A stretch of DNA of 24,568 nt, from NCBI GenBank assembly GCA_023413895.1, contig JAEZOU010000006.1:1-24568 (forward strand). Direction: 5' to 3'. How positions within the stretch are numbered: the stretch's first letter is position 1; each line of letters starts with the position of its first letter. Position numbers and translations under genes: made by a program. Under the pieces are notes generated by a model. The model did no database searches. It saw nothing but the letters and a program-made list of their open reading frames with translations, and had not been told where the DNA came from. The stretch comes from Bacteroidota bacterium (GTDB taxonomy: Bacteria > Bacteroidota > Bacteroidia > Bacteroidales > WCHB1-69). Of this stretch, positions 22,142-24,568 are shown piece after piece.

Positions 22142-24265
22142 TTATTTTAATCCTCTTTTGGTCAATAATGGTTCAATTGATGGCTCATGACCTCTAAAGC
22201 GAACATATAACGTCATTGGGTCTTCTGTATTTCCTTTTTCAAGAATATTTTCACGGAAAGATTTTGCAGTTGTAGCGTCAAAAAGTGATGTTTCTTTGAA
22301 AGCTTGGAAGGCATCGCTATCTAACACTGCTGCCCAGGTATAGCCATAATAGCCAGCGCTATATCCACCAGAGAATATGTGTTTGAAGTAGGTACTTTTA
22401 TAGCGAGAGATAATTTCTGGAATCAACCCAATTTTTGCCATTGCAGTGTTTTCAAAATCAGGAAGTGCGATTTGTGTAGGAGTGGTAATTGTGTGGTAAT
22501 CCATATCCAATAGAGAAGCAGCAATTAACTCTGTGTTAATAAAGCCTTGTCCATAAGTTCCAGCCGCTTCAATTTTCTTGATGAGTTCGTCAGGAATTAC
22601 TTCACCCGTTTGATAATGTTTAGCATACATTTTCATCACTTCTGGTTCGCAAGCCCAATTTTCCATAATTTGTGATGGAAGTTCTACAAAGTCGCGAGCT
22701 ACATTAGTGCCTGATAATGAGCGGTATTTACAGTTTGTTAAAATACCATGTAAGCCATGTCCAAATTCGTGGAAGAGTGTAGATACTTGGTCAAAGTTAA
22801 GTAAAGATGGAGTATCACCAACGGGTTTGCTGCTATTGAGAACTAATGAAACGATAGGAATTACATTTTCACCTTCGCGAGTGTAATATTGTTCTCTGAA
22901 ATTAGTCATCCAAGCACCGCTCGCTTTGCTTTCACGTGGATAGTAATCCATATAAAGGATAGCAATTACTTTTCCATTTTCTTTTACTTCAAAAGCGTCA
23001 ACACCTTCGTAGTAGGTAGGAATTTCACTATTTTTCTCGAAAGTAATACCAAAAAGTTTGTTAGCAACGGTAAAAGCACCTTCTCTAACGTTCTCTAAAG
23101 AGAAGTATGGCGTTACTTCTTCATCATTAAGATTATATTTTTCTCTTCTTAATTTTTCAGAATAATATCTCCAATCCCAAGCTTCGAGTTTGAATTTTTC
23201 AGCACCTTTGTTAATCATTGCTTGATATTCAGCAGCTTCTTCTTTTGCTTTTTGCAATGCAGGAGTCCAAACTTGCATTAATAGGTCGTTAACCGCTTCT
23301 GGAGTTTTTGCCATATTATCATCAAGGATGAATGCAGCGTGTGATGGATAGCCGAACATTTGCGCTCTTTCCAAACGGAGATTAGCGATTTTGTTGATGA
23401 TGTCAGCGTTGCTTAATGAATCTGTTGTACAACGGTAAACGTAAGCGTCCCACATCTCTTTGCGGAGCTCTCTATTAGAGCAGTTTTGCATAAAAGGTTC
23501 CCAACTTGGCATTTGTAATGTGAAAACACATTTGCCTTTGGTTTCTTCAGTTTTGTTACCTTCCTCTTTTGCTGCATTTAGAAGTGCTTGAGGCATATCT
23601 GCAATGCGTTCGTCGTTTGCGTCCAAAACAAGTTTGTAGTTGTTGGTGGCAGCCAAAACGTTATTTTCAAATTTCAAAGTCAAAGTAGAAAGTTCACTAT
23701 TAATTTCTCTGAAACGAGCTTGTTTTTCTTCAGGAATGTTAGCACCACCGCGAACAAATCCATTGTACGTTTCTTCCAAAAGTCTTAAGTCAATAGGTTC
23801 AAGATTGAGATTCTCTTTTTGGTCGTAAACTGCCTTAATTCTTTCAAAAAGTTTTTTGTTCAGGCTGATGTCATCGCCATGAGCAGAGAGTTTTGGTGAA
23901 ATTTCTTCAGCAATGGCAATCATCTCATCGCTATTGCAAGCAGATGAGAGGTTGAAGAATACCATGGTTACGTTGTAAAGTAATTGTCCGCTGTATTCGT
24001 AAGGAATGATTGTATTTTCGAAAGTAGGAGCTTCTTCGTTGTTAACTATAGCATCAATTTCTGCTTTTTGTTGTTTCATACCTTCTTCAAAAGCAGGAAG
24101 ATAGTGTTCGGGTTTGATTTTTTCAAAAGGAGGAACACCGTATGGAGTATCCCAAGTTTGAAGGAATGGATTGTCGGAGTTTGCATTCTCCGCATTCTCT
24201 TTTTTGCCGCAACTTGCCATTAGAAGCATTACGGAAAGTGTTACTAAGGTCATTGTTTTTTTCAT
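22142..24265 (-). CDS. M3-family metallopeptidase, predicted lipoprotein (Dcp-like)
   Basis: This 707-residue zinc peptidase belongs to the thimet oligopeptidase/dipeptidyl carboxypeptidase family. The zinc motif HEFGHGLHG lies near residue 499, and FVELPSQIMENW supplies the third ligand Glu. The N-terminus is a signal peptide with lipobox LMASC (Cys19), so the enzyme should be exported and lipid-anchored, unlike cytoplasmic E. coli Dcp. The mature part begins with DNPFLQTWDTPYGVPPFEKI, typical of Dcp-type proteins. It is the first gene of the minus-strand unit and has its own promoter. Confidence 0.92.
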   Translation of the reverse strand: MKKTMTLVTLSVMLLMASCGKKENAENANSDNPFLQTWDTPYGVPPFEKIKPEHYLPAFEEGMKQQKAEIDAIVNNEEAPTFENTIIPYEYSGQLLYNVTMVFFNLSSACNSDEMIAIAEEISPKLSAHGDDISLNKKLFERIKAVYDQKENLNLEPIDLRLLEETYNGFVRGGANIPEEKQARFREINSELSTLTLKFENNVLAATNNYKLVLDANDERIADMPQALLNAAKEEGNKTEETKGKCVFTLQMPSWEPFMQNCSNRELRKEMWDAYVYRCTTDSLSNADIINKIANLRLERAQMFGYPSHAAFILDDNMAKTPEAVNDLLMQVWTPALQKAKEEAAEYQAMINKGAEKFKLEAWDWRYYSEKLRREKYNLNDEEVTPYFSLENVREGAFTVANKLFGITFEKNSEIPTYYEGVDAFEVKENGKVIAILYMDYYPRESKASGAWMTNFREQYYTREGENVIPIVSLVLNSSKPVGDTPSLLNFDQVSTLFHEFGHGLHGILTNCKYRSLSGTNVARDFVELPSQIMENWACEPEVMKMYAKHYQTGEVIPDELIKKIEAAGTYGQGFINTELIAASLLDMDYHTITTPTQIALPDFENTAMAKIGLIPEIISRYKSTYFKHIFSGGYSAGYYGYTWAAVLDSDAFQAFKETSLFDATTAKSFRENILEKGNTEDPMTLYVRFRGHEPSIEPLLTKRGLK

Positions 24266-24320
24266 AATTTGTTGTTTATTAGTTATTTGTATTACATTAT
24301 TTGCCTCTGATACTATCTTG

Positions 24321-24328
24321 CAAAGATA
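24321..24328 (-). promoter_or_regulatory. Promoter of the M3 peptidase unit, -7 box TATCTTTG
   Basis: TATCTTTG followed by C on the minus strand, about 55 bp before the ATG at 24265. It is the only clear promoter box found for the five-gene unit. Confidence 0.75.
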
Positions 24329-24444
24329 GAAGAAAATTTGAAATTATATGTAATGATAAGTAAAAATATATTTGAGTAAATTAAATCAGAAAAAACTCAT
24401 AAGTAAAAATCGATTTGTATAACTAGTAATGGTATAGAATAAAA

Positions 24445-24470
24445 AAAGGCTGACATTATTGCCAGCCTTT
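24445..24470 (-). terminator. Intrinsic terminator of the right-edge gene
   Basis: AAAGGCTG (24445-24452) pairs with CAGCCTTT (24463-24470) around a 10-nt loop. On the minus strand a run of seven T residues follows. It lies about 20 bp after the stop codon of the partial gene. Confidence 0.8.
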
Positions 24471-24490
24471 ACATAAACGATATTTATAGA

Positions 24491-24568
24491 TTATTCTTTA
24501 CGAAGACATCTGATGCTTGCGCCATCACCCTTGTTAAGTTCAGTTTGGAGGCCTTCTGCACAATAGTA
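24491..24568 (-). CDS. 3' end of a probable FISUMP/DUF1566-type protein (5' part outside window)
   Basis: The last 25 codons read YYCAEGLQTELNKGDGASIR and then CLRKE before a TAA stop. The ending GASIRCLRKE resembles the SVRCVRD-like C-terminus of FISUMP (Fibrobacter succinogenes major paralogous domain) proteins. The open frame reaches the window end and a terminator follows the stop, supporting a real gene. Identification from such a short tail is tentative. Confidence 0.55.
   Translation of the reverse strand, partial: YYCAEGLQTELNKGDGASIRCLRKE

Noticed and set aside
1..24568. CRISPR arrays, tRNA or rRNA genes
   Set aside because: No regularly spaced repeats, cloverleaf-like sequences or rRNA motifs were seen on reading both strands by eye.

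Overview
The window looks like a chromosomal segment of an anaerobic member of the Bacteroidota, most likely Bacteroidales. The reasons are the low G+C content, repeated TAnnTTTG(C) promoter boxes (for example TATCTTTG at 12277, 16726 and, on the minus strand, 7756 and 24328), A-rich leaders instead of Shine-Dalgarno sites, and a gene set of Rnf subunits, 2-oxoacid:ferredoxin oxidoreductase, methylmalonyl-CoA epimerase, a BatA-domain protein and FISUMP/DUF1566-type lipoproteins. No rRNA, tRNA or CRISPR array was seen.

Layout. (1) Bases 1-2580 are accessory DNA: the C-terminus of a large secreted toxin ending in a colicin-E5-like tRNA ribonuclease domain, a small putative immunity gene, a small lipoprotein, a short MITE-like element with 10-bp direct repeats, a GC-rich orphan patch, and a decayed IS256-family insertion sequence whose terminal inverted repeats are still readable. 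(2) Bases 2599-7726 (minus strand) hold an energy-metabolism block: rnfB, rnfC, then a four-subunit 2-oxoacid:ferredoxin oxidoreductase (ferredoxin-like, alpha, beta, gamma). The usual rnfDGEA genes do not follow rnfC. (3) Bases 7908-12076 (plus) hold a BatA-domain membrane protein, an isoprenylcysteine/phospholipid methyltransferase-like membrane protein, methylmalonyl-CoA epimerase and a lipoprotein, closed by a terminator. (4) Bases 12357-18567 (plus) hold pepD, a HAD phosphatase, RNase R, a zeta-toxin-like kinase, an overlapping 54-residue protein and recF. (5) Bases 18570-24265 (minus) form a tight five-gene unit, M3 peptidase lipoprotein - MBL hydrolase - DUF58 - radC - wecB, meeting recF tail to tail with a 2-bp gap. 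(6) The right edge carries the 3' end of a probable FISUMP-type protein behind its own terminator.

The energy block fits together: the oxidoreductase reduces ferredoxin while making acyl-CoA, and RnfB/RnfC are the ferredoxin- and NADH-side subunits of the Rnf complex. The epimerase fits propionate formation from succinate. Most of the window is ordinary core genome. The points most worth a second look are the split Rnf locus, the kinase/small-protein pair overlapping into recF, the E5-like toxin with its immunity candidate, and the small mobile-element relics near the left end. I did not find a clear, wholly undescribed system.
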